38,782 nucleotides of DNA from Desulfobulbaceae bacterium (GCA_026988015.1 JALSMA010000063.1:1-38782), one strand, 5' to 3'. Positions 17,778-27,040 are shown, numbered from the stretch's first letter. The notes: generated from the letters alone by a model not told the origin. Program-made: numbers and translations.

Positions 17778-19382
17778 TTACTCAATTGCCTGGCTGCCCC
17801 CGGCAACAAAACTCATCCCGTACACTGAAAGGCGACTGCCACCGGACCCAAAGAGAAAACCTTCAATAATATCACCCTTTTCAGGTTCCACAATAAACAG
17901 GCGCCCTTCCCGATTCCCATCGGAACCGACCTTTGAATAAAACTGAAAATCAACAATGGAGTTAGGGAAAAGGTTTGTGTGCCACATTTCCACAAAACCG
18001 CCCTTAGCCCAGACCAGACCACGAACCTGACCATTTTTGTAAAGCCTGGTCTTACTCATCACCTTCGGAGAATAAAGCTCATTGTCCACGATAAGAATAT
18101 CCTGATACCCATCATTGTCAAAATCCGTGACAACCAGGCGAATTGGGGCTGTATAGTTTTCCAGAAGCTCCCGACCACCAAACCCCGATGGAGAAGTGTA
18201 AACCAATTCAGAATTCGCTGTATACACCAACAGCTGCTCCTCTCTATTAATAGTCACCGTTTCCGGAACCTTATCACCATTGAGATCAGCAAAAACAAAA
18301 TCAAAAAGATTGACGGATTCCGGTACGATAACTGCGTCCCCAGCACGATAGTTGCCTTCAGAATCGACAGTCATCCGATAGATACCGGCCTGCATTGCAC
18401 CACCGAGTCCATTCTGCTGCCCGGCAAGAACCAAGCCCTCTCCCGGAATTTCAAGGGGTCTCAGGTACCAGTAGACATTTTCATGAAGCCACTTCACCCC
18501 CTTCTCAGGAGTCCATTCAAGGACATACGAGCGGGGTTCTTTATTTCTGGTGCTGCTGATATAGATCTCCATAACCCCGTTTCCATCCAAATCTGCGACA
18601 TTCACAGCATGAACATTCAGCCCCCCTGGCAAAGAGACAGTATCCAACGCCAGGATCTTCTTCCCCCGCAGCTGATAAATATAGAGTTTAGTGTTTGCAC
18701 AGAGAATTATTTCGTCCTGCGAATCTCCATCAACATCTGCAGCTGTCATCCCCTTTGACTGGGCTGGGATAACCGCACTTTTGTATCGTTCAGTTGCCTT
18801 CACAACAAGTTCTGTCTGGGAGATAAATTCATCCTGGCTGATGGATAATGCGAAACCGCTATTGGCTTTTATAGCCCGATCCGGGTGAGGGGTTGTGAAT
18901 CCAGTGGCAATCACATCCTCTTCAGCCTGTTTGCCTGCAACTTCCCTGGAACTTTGAATTCCAAATACAGTATCCCCGATTTCAGCTACCAACTCATCAA
19001 GAGCCACCATCAGGCCGGAACTTCCGGCAGCAACACGCTGAAACTGCGTTGATTTATCATTTTGCGGCGCAAATACTGCTGCAGAAATTTCGATTCCGCC
19101 ATTTATTTTACGCAGCGAACTTACGACACGATATGAAGACGCGTCCCTCTTTTCAGAGACCTTCCCTTCCATAACAGCATCCAACCCAGTTACCTGGGCC
19201 AGCCTGCCTGCGAGCATGAGCCGCACACTGTTACGCAAATATCCAAATTCGCCAGCATCCTTTGCGTCTGTCGGGTAAAACACCATCTGTTTTCCCTCCA
19301 CCGCTGTGACTTCAGTTGCCGTCAGCGGAATAACAGCAACCATAAGCCATACCACTAAAAATTTACTCAAAAGATTAACCAT
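17778..19382 (-). CDS. Exported FG-GAP/VCBS beta-propeller protein
   Basis: This 534-residue protein has an N-terminal signal peptide (about residues 1-28). An N-terminal region of ~190 residues follows, reminiscent of TolB-N-like or lipoprotein domains. Then come FG-GAP calcium-binding-type repeats: AADVDGDSQDEIIL, VADLDGNGVMEIYI, FADLNGDKVPETV and VTDFDNDGYQDILIV. These DxDxDG loops predict a seven-bladed-type propeller in the periplasm or outside the cell. GAGGA lies 5-6 bases ahead of ATG 19382; the GTG one codon upstream is less likely. The function is unknown, and binding of protein or glycan partners is only an inference. Confidence 0.8.
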   Translation of the reverse strand: MVNLLSKFLVVWLMVAVIPLTATEVTAVEGKQMVFYPTDAKDAGEFGYLRNSVRLMLAGRLAQVTGLDAVMEGKVSEKRDASSYRVVSSLRKINGGIEISAAVFAPQNDKSTQFQRVAAGSSGLMVALDELVAEIGDTVFGIQSSREVAGKQAEEDVIATGFTTPHPDRAIKANSGFALSISQDEFISQTELVVKATERYKSAVIPAQSKGMTAADVDGDSQDEIILCANTKLYIYQLRGKKILALDTVSLPGGLNVHAVNVADLDGNGVMEIYISSTRNKEPRSYVLEWTPEKGVKWLHENVYWYLRPLEIPGEGLVLAGQQNGLGGAMQAGIYRMTVDSEGNYRAGDAVIVPESVNLFDFVFADLNGDKVPETVTINREEQLLVYTANSELVYTSPSGFGGRELLENYTAPIRLVVTDFDNDGYQDILIVDNELYSPKVMSKTRLYKNGQVRGLVWAKGGFVEMWHTNLFPNSIVDFQFYSKVGSDGNREGRLFIVEPEKGDIIEGFLFGSGGSRLSVYGMSFVAGGSQAIE

Positions 19383-19546
19383 CACTTTCCTCTATATAAT
19401 AATATTGAACAAGATTTATAACTTTTCAGACAAAACAATTCTACCGTACTTTCACTATCATCGCAATCAACAAAGTATTCAGGATATTAGCAGAAAGCAC
19501 TCATAACAAACAGTCTCTGAAAAGTCGGCACGATATGGATTTCTTC

Positions 19547-19575
19547 TTGACTTATACCGTAAAAAAACCTACTAA
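19547..19575 (+). promoter_or_regulatory. Possible promoter of the small outer-membrane protein gene
   Basis: TTGACT and TACTAA are separated by 17 bases, about 47 bases ahead of the start. The -35 is good and the -10 weak. Confidence 0.35.
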
Positions 19576-19621
19576 TAAGAAATAGTAAAATATTTTGTAC
19601 CTTTTTAAAGTACACTCGGTA

Positions 19622-20164
19622 ATGACAATGAAACATTCTCTCTCCATACTGCTCAGCCTGCTCCTCTTCTGCTTCGCCACTAGTGCGTCTGCAGGAGACA
19701 ATAACCTGCGACAGGGAGAATATAAACTTCTGGCATACTCCATAAAGAATGGTGGGGCTCTTCCCGACAAGACTGACAGCGCCTCAAGAAGTATTAGCTT
19801 CCACAGTCTTTATATCTCACCAGAGGCCATGAACACCGTCCTTAACAGTGAAAATTCACTGGAGGTCATCAATAATACAAGTTACAAGGGATTTGCTATT
19901 AAGGCCGCATATGCTGCGACACCCGCTTTCACCTTTCACAGCTCCCTTGGCCTGACTGACACTCAGGAGAACAGTGACATCGCCTATGCCGACCGGGTCG
20001 GTTGGGAACTTGACCTTGGTGTTGCCTACAGGTTTCTTAATAACTTTGCATACGAGGTCCATTTTGGATACATGGACACTGGTGAGCTCTTCAAGGAGAG
20101 TACCAGCTACACAGACGTTGACAATATCACCATCGTCACCAACAAGCTGACCATGAGTTTCTAG
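19622..20164 (+). CDS. Small outer-membrane beta-barrel protein
   Basis: This 180-residue protein has a signal peptide (FCFATSASA, cleavage before GDNN) and a mature part of alternating amphipathic strands ending in Phe (LTMSF). That pattern fits an 8-stranded OmpA/OmpX- or PagP-like barrel. No enzyme motif is recognised. Starts at 19622 (MTMKHS) and 19628 (MKHS) are both possible; neither has a clear RBS. It is the first plus-strand gene before the glycan cluster, separated from it by ~70 bases, and may or may not belong to that unit. Confidence 0.7.
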   Translation: MTMKHSLSILLSLLLFCFATSASAGDNNLRQGEYKLLAYSIKNGGALPDKTDSASRSISFHSLYISPEAMNTVLNSENSLEVINNTSYKGFAIKAAYAATPAFTFHSSLGLTDTQENSDIAYADRVGWELDLGVAYRFLNNFAYEVHFGYMDTGELFKESTSYTDVDNITIVTNKLTMSF

Positions 20165-20233
20165 TATCGAGCTCCTGAGCGCTGTCTACTTATCAGATTT
20201 TCCACACTCCCATAGCTTCTGAAGTATATACCC

Positions 20234-20809
20234 GTGCGATTCCGACATTCTTCACAGACCAGACAGGAACTGGAGACTTCCCTTAAAGAATCTCGCCGCA
20301 GACCTCATTCCAATATCCACAAAGGCAAACTCATTCTCGCACCGGAAATTTTTCAAACCGCGGGCAGCGAAACTAACATTATTATCAGCCGTTTCTCCAT
20401 TCTGGACAACACAGGTTCCATCCATATTGGCCCTTGGTGTATGATAGGAGCCAGGGCCAGGATTTACACCCACGACCATTGCCACCAGAGCAGAACCCCC
20501 CTGCTTGCCGTTCAGGAAAAACATGGGGTCATCTGGCAGGACAAATACCTGGGTAAAGATGTATGGATCCATGAAAACGCAATCGTTCTTTATCAGGCAT
20601 CCATCCTTCCCGATGGGTTTGTCCTGGGAGCAGGTTCTGTACTGACAAAAAACCCCGGTCCTTACGAGATATGGGCAGGGGTACCCGCCAAAAAAATTGC
20701 AGATCGTAAAGAACTCACCCCCACCGAGCTTGATGCTTTTTTCAAAACGCCAAAGTTCTCCTTGAAGGAACACCTTCAACTTGATGAGTTACAGGACAGT
20801 AAGTTCTGA
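20234..20809 (+). CDS. Left-handed beta-helix acyltransferase (WbbJ/LacA-type)
   Basis: This 191-residue hexapeptide-repeat acyltransferase has turns such as GSIHIGPWCMIGARARIYTH and the His-containing catalytic loop THDHCHQ. Further turns follow (WIHENAIVL, DGFVLGAGSVL) and a closing block GVPAKKIADR typical of sugar O- or N-acetyltransferases. It would use an acyl-CoA to decorate a sugar, consistent with the glycosyltransferases that follow. The start is GTG 20234 with only a weak upstream GAAG; a later start is possible. It is the first gene of the glycan cluster. Confidence 0.82.
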   Translation: MRFRHSSQTRQELETSLKESRRRPHSNIHKGKLILAPEIFQTAGSETNIIISRFSILDNTGSIHIGPWCMIGARARIYTHDHCHQSRTPLLAVQEKHGVIWQDKYLGKDVWIHENAIVLYQASILPDGFVLGAGSVLTKNPGPYEIWAGVPAKKIADRKELTPTELDAFFKTPKFSLKEHLQLDELQDSKF

Positions 20810-20848
20810 TGCCCAACTATGCAGTACTGACAGAGCAGCAATGTTAAT

Positions 20849-22045
20849 ATGACTCTTACGCCCACCTATAATATCCTCATGTACTCCCATGATACCTACG
20901 GTCTTGGGCACATTCGGCGTTCCATAGCCATAGCCAGTCACCTCTCCGCTAAAGAGGTCAATATTCTCATACTCACCGGTTCCCCCTTAGCTGGCCGCTT
21001 TGCCTTGCCGGACCAGGTGGATTTTGTCCGAATCCCTGGAATGATAAAAAAGACCAACGATGAATATCAATCACTTTCTATTCGAATAGACCCGAACCAG
21101 GCGCTAAACATCAGGAAGAACATAATTTTTGCAACAACCACTGCATTCAAACCTGACCTTTTCATTGTTGACAAGGAACCCCTTGGGTTGAAACGTGAAG
21201 TTCTCCCTACCCTGGAATGGCTCCGAAAATCTCTGCCTGAGACCAAGACCATCCTTGGTCTTCGCGATGTCCTTGATGATTCCCCTGTAGTCTGCAAAGA
21301 CTGGAGCGAAAAAAACGTCTATGCTTATCTCGAAGAACTTTATGATGAGATATGGATATACGGAAATCGCGAAATTTACGATCCAATCGTGGAATACAAA
21401 ATCCCTTCAAGCCTGAAACCAAAAATCTGTTTCACCGGTTACATCCCACGCAAACATTGGCCTCAGACAGTGAGAAACAAAATACGCAAACGATACCGTA
21501 TTCTTGAAGAAGATGTCTTTATCCTCGTAACCACTGGCGGCGGTGGCGATGGCTGTGAACTGCTGGACCACTATCTATCCATGCATGATTTCTTCCCTAC
21601 TTCGCTCCCCTTCAAATCCTTAATGATAACCGGACCGTTCATGCCTAAATCAAGCCGAGAAAAAATCAAAAAACGCGCCAAACGTTACGGTATCAAATCA
21701 CAGCCCTTTCATCCTCGTATGGAACAGCTCATCGGAGCAGCTGATCTTGTTATCTCCATGGGTGGCTACAATACCCTGTGCGAGATTCTCAGCCAGCAGA
21801 CGCCAGCTCTGATCATCCCCAGAGAGACACCAAGAAAAGAACAGTTGATCCGTGCCACAAAACTCACCGAACAGGGACTCATTGACTTTCTTCCTTGGAG
21901 CAATGTCTCTGCCCAGTTGCTGCGTGACAAAATCATGACCATCTTAACCAGGAGTCACGAATACAAAGAGAAAATGGCAGGATTCAAACTTTCAGGACTA
22001 GACACCATGCGCGAAAGAATGGAACACTTCAGAGACTGTTCATGA
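20849..22045 (+). CDS. MurG-like glycosyltransferase (first paralogue)
   Basis: This 398-residue GT-B-fold enzyme has the N-terminal block YSHDTYGLGHIRRS and a Gly-rich VTTGGGGDG. Its C-terminal donor-site block is GAADLVISMGGYNTL, followed by PRKEQLIRA, like MurG and GT28 enzymes. It resembles the protein at 25065 (GIGHFHRS, MAGYNT), so the two are probably paralogues that add or recognise related sugars. The donor and acceptor are unknown. It starts at ATG 20849 and its stop overlaps the next gene's ATG by 4 bases (ATGA). Confidence 0.85.
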   Translation: MTLTPTYNILMYSHDTYGLGHIRRSIAIASHLSAKEVNILILTGSPLAGRFALPDQVDFVRIPGMIKKTNDEYQSLSIRIDPNQALNIRKNIIFATTTAFKPDLFIVDKEPLGLKREVLPTLEWLRKSLPETKTILGLRDVLDDSPVVCKDWSEKNVYAYLEELYDEIWIYGNREIYDPIVEYKIPSSLKPKICFTGYIPRKHWPQTVRNKIRKRYRILEEDVFILVTTGGGGDGCELLDHYLSMHDFFPTSLPFKSLMITGPFMPKSSREKIKKRAKRYGIKSQPFHPRMEQLIGAADLVISMGGYNTLCEILSQQTPALIIPRETPRKEQLIRATKLTEQGLIDFLPWSNVSAQLLRDKIMTILTRSHEYKEKMAGFKLSGLDTMRERMEHFRDCS

Positions 22046-23316
22046 AAAACAGTAGTGTCAAATCCACCATAGGCTACATTTTAAAGGGCTATCCACGAAT
22101 TTCAGAAACCTTTATTTCCAACGAGATACTACTTCTCGAACAGCTTGGTTTCAACCTGCACCTCTTCCCCATGCGACACCCCAGGGAGGACTTCTGCCAC
22201 GACTCTGTCAAACAGATCATGGCAAAGGTTGATTATCTCCCTACAGAGTTATTACTGGACTTTCCGCGCCTGCTGCTTCCCAATATTTTTCTCGCTGTCA
22301 AAAGGCCAGACTTGTTCAAACAAGGTCTTAAACTTGCTCACAAACGTTACAAACGAACCGCGAACCTGGCCACATTCAAGCACCTCCTCCAGGCCGGTTA
22401 TCTCTGCAACTCCCACCTCCTGAAACACAATTCAATAGCCCATCTCCATGGTCACTTTGCCCACTCTCCCACTTCAGTAACCATGTTTGCCGCCCTCCTC
22501 TCCGGTAAAACCTTCAGTTTTACAGCTCATGCTAAAGATATCTACACCTCAAATACAGAGCAACTCCGTGAGAAAATTCGACTGGCAGAATTCGTCATCA
22601 CCTGTACAGACTACAATCGCAGATATCTTGAAAAAACAGCAGAAGGCCTTGGCACCCCCATTCACTGCATCTATCACGGTATTGACCTGCAACTCTTTTC
22701 TCCTGCCACTGATCACACTGTATGCAGTCCTCCCTATAAATTGCTCACCGTTGCCAGAATGACTGAAAAGAAAGGGCTGCCCACACTCTACAAAGCACTT
22801 CGGATCTTAAAAGATAATAACATTGACTTCCATCACACCCTGATTGGCGATGGTGATGACAAGAAAAATATCCTCCAGCTCATAGAAGATCTGGATATGC
22901 AGGCACACTGCTGTTGTCCGGGGACTCAAACCCACAGCGAAGTTTTAAAGCAGTTTGAAGCCAGTGATCTTTTTGTGCTGGCCTGTGAAATAGCAGCCAA
23001 TGGCGACCGTGATGGTATCCCAAACGTACTGGTGGAGAGCCTGGCCATGGGTGTTCCTGCACTTTCCACCACTGTTTCTGCTGTCCCCGAAATTCTTATT
23101 CATAACAGAAGTGGAATCACCATCTCCCCGTCACAACCTGAAGAAATGGCCGCCAATATAACAGAACTTCTCACCAATGGTAACCTCAGAGCACAAATCA
23201 TCCAGGGTGGAACAGAGCACACCAGGGAACATTTTAACAACCGGACACTTGTGGCTGCACTGGGCAATATCTTCCAGAAGCAACTGGAGCAAAACCGCAA
23301 CGCAGCTCTTTCCTGA
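22042..23316 (+). CDS. GT4 family glycosyltransferase (WcaL-like)
   Basis: This 424-residue retaining GT4 enzyme starts with YILKGYPRISETFISNEI, a block seen in colanic-acid WcaL-type enzymes. It has HGHFAHSPTSV in the acceptor domain, IYHGIDLQLFSP before the linker, and the E-x7-E donor motif region DRDGIPNVLVESLAMGVP. It transfers a nucleotide-activated sugar during polysaccharide or glycolipid assembly. It overlaps its neighbours: ATGA with the preceding gene and TGATG with the next. No signal or TM segment is visible. Sugar specificity cannot be read from sequence. Confidence 0.87.
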   Translation: MKNSSVKSTIGYILKGYPRISETFISNEILLLEQLGFNLHLFPMRHPREDFCHDSVKQIMAKVDYLPTELLLDFPRLLLPNIFLAVKRPDLFKQGLKLAHKRYKRTANLATFKHLLQAGYLCNSHLLKHNSIAHLHGHFAHSPTSVTMFAALLSGKTFSFTAHAKDIYTSNTEQLREKIRLAEFVITCTDYNRRYLEKTAEGLGTPIHCIYHGIDLQLFSPATDHTVCSPPYKLLTVARMTEKKGLPTLYKALRILKDNNIDFHHTLIGDGDDKKNILQLIEDLDMQAHCCCPGTQTHSEVLKQFEASDLFVLACEIAANGDRDGIPNVLVESLAMGVPALSTTVSAVPEILIHNRSGITISPSQPEEMAANITELLTNGNLRAQIIQGGTEHTREHFNNRTLVAALGNIFQKQLEQNRNAALS

Positions 23317-24443
23317 TGCGGATCTGTTTCTACGCGCCCTTCAAACCCCTTGGCCACCCCAATCCTTCCGGTGATCTTATCATCGCAACCGGACTCCGTG
23401 ATTTCCTCAAATCACGCGGACATAAGGTTTTAACGGCAAGCAGACTCCGATCACGCTGGCTGCACCTCAAACCCTGGCTGTTTCCCGAAGTTGTAAAAGA
23501 ATACTTCAACGCCGCTAAACTGACCCAGAGTTTCCGACCGGATATCTGGCTCACCTATCATAGCTACTACAAAGCACCTGATCTCCTTGGCCCCGGACTA
23601 TGCAGAAAGTTCAACCTCCCCTATTGTATTTTTCAGGGAATTTACTCCACAAAACAACGACGCAGCCTCAAGGGAAAAGCTGGTTTCTACCTGAATCGCC
23701 ATGCTCTGCTGCGCGCTGACCATATCTTCAGTAACAGAGCGCTTGACTACAAAAACCTGGAACGACTTATTCCAACCAGGCGCCTGAGCCACATCAAACC
23801 TGGTATTTTTCCTGAAATGTTTTATTTTAACAATGAGTCAAGAGAGCAAATACGTCGTACATGGCAGGCGGGTAATGAACCGGTTATCCTCTCTGCAGCC
23901 ATGTTTCGTCCTGATGTGAAGACTCAAGGATTGAACTGGATGATAAAGAGCCTTGCACAGCTGGCACACCAGGGGACGCCATTCAAATTGGTTATCGCAG
24001 GAGATGGCAGTGAACGGGAAACGGTGATGTCCCTTGCAGAACGCCACCTCCCTGGTCGTGTTTATTTCACTGGAAAGATAGAAAGGAAAAATATGTACCG
24101 TTTCTATTCAGGCGGAGATATCTTTGTCTTTCCCGGTATCAGAGAATCCCTGGGGATGGTCTTTCTTGAAGCCCAGTCCTGCGCACTTCCTGTAATCGCC
24201 TTCGACAATGGCGGTATCCCTGAGGTTGTTGCTCAAGACAAAACGGCTCTTCTCACCGCACCATTTGATACAGATCAATTCTGCTCTGCAGTCAAAAAGT
24301 TACTGCAGGACAAAGCACTACGTACTCGAATGGGAAAAGCTGCAGTAGCACATATTCGCAACAACCATGATCTCCAAAAAAACTACCTCCAATTTGAAAA
24401 AATTCTAATCCATCATGCAGAGTCTCATCAACGGACAGCATAG
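23316..24443 (+). CDS. GT4 family glycosyltransferase
   Basis: This 375-residue GT4 enzyme begins MRICFYAPFKPLGHPNPSGD, with the usual Gly-rich N-terminal loop. VILSAAMFRPDVKTQG starts the C-terminal domain. The donor motif FPGIRESLGMVFLEAQS holds the conserved Glu pair, followed by LPVIAFDNGGIPEVV. Its ATG shares one base with the preceding stop, and its 3' end overlaps the phosphatase gene by 29 bases. The long overlap is unusual even within this compact cluster. Confidence 0.87.
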   Translation: MRICFYAPFKPLGHPNPSGDLIIATGLRDFLKSRGHKVLTASRLRSRWLHLKPWLFPEVVKEYFNAAKLTQSFRPDIWLTYHSYYKAPDLLGPGLCRKFNLPYCIFQGIYSTKQRRSLKGKAGFYLNRHALLRADHIFSNRALDYKNLERLIPTRRLSHIKPGIFPEMFYFNNESREQIRRTWQAGNEPVILSAAMFRPDVKTQGLNWMIKSLAQLAHQGTPFKLVIAGDGSERETVMSLAERHLPGRVYFTGKIERKNMYRFYSGGDIFVFPGIRESLGMVFLEAQSCALPVIAFDNGGIPEVVAQDKTALLTAPFDTDQFCSAVKKLLQDKALRTRMGKAAVAHIRNNHDLQKNYLQFEKILIHHAESHQRTA

Positions 24444-25068
24444 CTCCGCAACCCTTATCGCCTTGCTACGCCATGGCAAAACCATATGGAACGAAGCAGG
24501 ACGCATCCAGGGTCATGAAAATTCACATCTCTCAATGACTGGGAAACAGGAAGTTCATGGCTGGGGACGTTTCCTGGCAGGCATCTCAATTGACAAGATC
24601 GTGGCAAGCGATCTGGGGCGTGTCAAGGAAACTGTGGCCATCCTGCAACAGTACAGAGAACCGCTTCCAGTAATATGGGAACCAGCTCTCAGGGAGCAGA
24701 ACTGGGGCGAGTGGGAGGGCTTGACATTTAAAGAACTGCAGGAGAAAAGCGGAACATTCCTTGAGCAACAGGTGCGGGCAGGGTGGGATTTTTGTCCTCC
24801 CCGGGGAGAGAGCAGGCGTGAAGTTCTACAACGGGTTCTACCCTCTGTTATAAACCTGGCAAAAAAATACCGGAATCAGCGAATACTTATGGTCTGCCAT
24901 GAGGGAGTTGTCAAATCACTCATCTACCATCTGGCAGGCAGAGCCTTTCTTCCAGAAGAAAAAACACTTCTCCAAAAACGTCTACTCCACCTTCTTATTG
25001 CAGCAAACGACAAACTCTCTCTGGGGCCTCTTAATATCTTTCCGGCAACAACAGGAAAAAAGAGATGA
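24415..25068 (+). CDS. Histidine phosphatase family protein
   Basis: This 217-residue branch-1 histidine phosphatase (phosphoglycerate-mutase/CobC-like) has the catalytic RHGKT (R19, H20), then SDLGRVKET, the acid REQNWGEWEG and the second His in VCHEGVV (H162). In this setting it probably removes phosphate from a phosphosugar or glycan intermediate, rather than acting in glycolysis or cobalamin synthesis; that is an inference from position. The ATG at 24415 lies inside the preceding GT4 gene. The stop overlaps the next ATG by four bases. Confidence 0.85.
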   Translation: MQSLINGQHSSATLIALLRHGKTIWNEAGRIQGHENSHLSMTGKQEVHGWGRFLAGISIDKIVASDLGRVKETVAILQQYREPLPVIWEPALREQNWGEWEGLTFKELQEKSGTFLEQQVRAGWDFCPPRGESRREVLQRVLPSVINLAKKYRNQRILMVCHEGVVKSLIYHLAGRAFLPEEKTLLQKRLLHLLIAANDKLSLGPLNIFPATTGKKR

Positions 25069-26234
25069 AGATAGCCTGCTACTGTCAGCATGTACTCGGG
25101 ATCGGTCATTTCCATCGTAGCCTGGAAATTTGCAAGACCCTGGCGACCAACCATGAAACCGTGATGATACTCGGTGGTCCAGATGTTGATCTTAAACAAT
25201 CTGCCGTTCATTTCCTCCAGCTTCCCGGTCTGCAGATGAATACAGATTTTTCAAATCTCCTGCCCTGTGAAAAAGACAAGGACCTTGAAGCAATTAAGCG
25301 CAACCGTAAACGCCTGCTGTTTAATTTTTTTGCCTCCTTTCAACCTGATGTCTTTCTGATTGAGCTCTATCCCTTTGGCCGGAAGGCATTTCGCTTCGAA
25401 CTCGACCCCATCCTCAAAGCAGTTGCAGCAGGAACCCTTGCCCCCTGCCTCAGACTCTGCAGCCTGCGCGATATTCTGGTGGAGAAAAAAGACAAGGCCA
25501 AATATGAAACAAGGGTACTGAAACAGTTACGCCACAACTTTGACGGCCTGCTGATCCACTCTGACCCTGCATTCATCCCCCTGCAAAAAACCTTTTCTAA
25601 TGTGAGCAGCATCCCGGTTCCCCACTATTATACCGGCTTTATCACCCCGGCAACTGCCGGAAGCAGCGGGACCAGTATCCGCAACGACCTTGGTCTTTCC
25701 CGACAGGACAGTTTGGTTGTGGCCTCCATCGGAGGCGGAAATGTTGGTGCCGAACTCCTCAAAGCCACCGCTGCCGCAACTGTTCTGTTGCAGAGGCAGA
25801 AGAGAAACATCCACGTCCACTTGTTCACTGGTCCTTACAGCGCCCCAAACCTTGCACAAGAAATAAACCAGCTCAGTGCCAACACTGTCATAGTACATGA
25901 TTTCTGTTCCAACTTTCCGCAGTGGCTTGATGCCGCAGATTTGTCCATCTCCATGGCCGGCTACAACACCTGCATGAACCTTCTTGCTGCAGGTATTCCG
26001 GCCCTGCTCTATCCATTTGGCCAGAACAGAGAGCAACACATGCGAATCACAGCCTTTACGAGTACTGCTGATTTCACCTTGCTTGAAGTAGAAGATCTTC
26101 AGCCTGAGTCCCTGGCTGCCAAGATTCTTCATCAGCTGAAATTCCCTAAAAAAAGACATCATGTTCAGCTGGACGGGGCGCCACAAAGTGCCGGGATGAT
26201 CAGTGACCTGCAACTCTGGAGCGAAACAGCATGA
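25065..26234 (+). CDS. MurG-like glycosyltransferase (second paralogue)
   Basis: This 389-residue GT-B protein has CQHVLGIGHFHRSL at the N-terminus, VVASIGGGNVGAELL in the middle and LDAADLSISMAGYNTCMNLL near the donor site, then QNREQHMRI. These blocks parallel YGLGHIRRS, GGGGDG and MGGYNTL in the gene at 20849. It starts with ATGA overlap to the phosphatase gene and ends with ATGA overlap to the deacetylase. Acceptor and donor are unknown. Confidence 0.83.
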   Translation: MKIACYCQHVLGIGHFHRSLEICKTLATNHETVMILGGPDVDLKQSAVHFLQLPGLQMNTDFSNLLPCEKDKDLEAIKRNRKRLLFNFFASFQPDVFLIELYPFGRKAFRFELDPILKAVAAGTLAPCLRLCSLRDILVEKKDKAKYETRVLKQLRHNFDGLLIHSDPAFIPLQKTFSNVSSIPVPHYYTGFITPATAGSSGTSIRNDLGLSRQDSLVVASIGGGNVGAELLKATAAATVLLQRQKRNIHVHLFTGPYSAPNLAQEINQLSANTVIVHDFCSNFPQWLDAADLSISMAGYNTCMNLLAAGIPALLYPFGQNREQHMRITAFTSTADFTLLEVEDLQPESLAAKILHQLKFPKKRHHVQLDGAPQSAGMISDLQLWSETA

Positions 26235-27004
26235 AGCCATCTAGTCTATATCAGCACCTTCCACACGACAGTGCATATCAGGTAAAAACAGCCGTTGAAA
26301 AGGGACTTGCCAGGGGCAACGGAGAGGCCACGATTTTTTTCCGCGCCGATGATATTGGAGTTCCTGGAAAACAGTTCAGCCAACTGATAAACCTTTTCAA
26401 CATCCACAAACTCCCCCTCTGTCTCGCTGTAGTTCCCACATGGCTCACCGATTCTCGCTTTCAATCACTTCAATCCCTCACTGGACCGTCCAGCTCACAA
26501 TGGTGCTGGCACCAGCATGGCTGGTGCCACAAAAACCATGAAGCGAATGGAAAGAAGCAGGAGTTCGGGCCATATCGACCCGCTGTCCGCCAAGTTGCAG
26601 ATCTTCTGAAAGGGAAAAATCGCCTGGAAAAAATCATGGCCAAAACTTTCTTTCCATCCTTTACTCCCCCTTGGAACCGCTGCACCATTGACACCCTCAA
26701 CGGGCTCAGAGAACTTGGTTTTTCAGCAGTCTCAAGAAGTAACAACGCCAGCCCTGCTCCACCTGCCGGTCTCCCTGATTATCAGGTAAACATAGACCTG
26801 CACACCAGAAAAGAAGACCACCCGCAGCTCGCATTCAATACACTCCTTCTTGAAATAGAACAAAGTATCAGCAGTGGTACGGCAGGGATTATGATTCACC
26901 ACCAACGCATGGATGAAGCAGCTGTTGCCTTTTTAGAAATCCTGCTGAGAACAGTCGCCGGCACCCATTCCCTCCATCCTGTTCAGTTCATCGATCTCAC
27001 TTAG
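26231..27004 (+). CDS. NodB-like polysaccharide deacetylase family protein
   Basis: This is a 257-residue soluble protein related to polysaccharide deacetylases. Conserved elements include FRADDIG (D40, D41, general base plus metal Asp), WCWHQHGW (H94, H96) and FTPPWNRC, then the C-terminal MIHHQRMD region. It would remove acetyl groups from an acetamido sugar in the glycan made by the cluster, balanced by the acyltransferase at the front. It lacks a signal peptide, so it would act in the cytoplasm on precursors. It is the last gene of the overlapping cluster, and a promoter for the next module follows at once. Confidence 0.78.
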   Translation: MKPSSLYQHLPHDSAYQVKTAVEKGLARGNGEATIFFRADDIGVPGKQFSQLINLFNIHKLPLCLAVVPTWLTDSRFQSLQSLTGPSSSQWCWHQHGWCHKNHEANGKKQEFGPYRPAVRQVADLLKGKNRLEKIMAKTFFPSFTPPWNRCTIDTLNGLRELGFSAVSRSNNASPAPPAGLPDYQVNIDLHTRKEDHPQLAFNTLLLEIEQSISSGTAGIMIHHQRMDEAAVAFLEILLRTVAGTHSLHPVQFIDLT

Positions 27005-27010
27005 GAAAGA

Positions 27011-27040
27011 TTGACAAAAAGAAGGAAAAAGCGATATGCT
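27011..27040 (+). promoter_or_regulatory. Sigma70-type promoter of the FtsX/ABC membrane module
   Basis: TTGACA (27011-27016), an 18-base spacer and TATGCT (27035-27040) match sigma70 boxes well. It lies 6 bases after the deacetylase stop and ~220 bases ahead of the ftsX-like gene, so the module can be transcribed apart from the glycan cluster. The leader contains a C-run and GGAGGG pairing near 27090-27110, but no known riboswitch class was recognised. Confidence 0.65.

Noticed and set aside
20252-20779. 175-codon open frame antisense to the acyltransferase gene
   Set aside because: The plus strand carries hexapeptide repeats and a catalytic THDH loop; the antisense product has no supporting features.
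25527-26240. 237-codon open frame antisense to the second MurG-like gene
   Set aside because: It overlaps conserved donor-site codons of the real gene and has no domain features.
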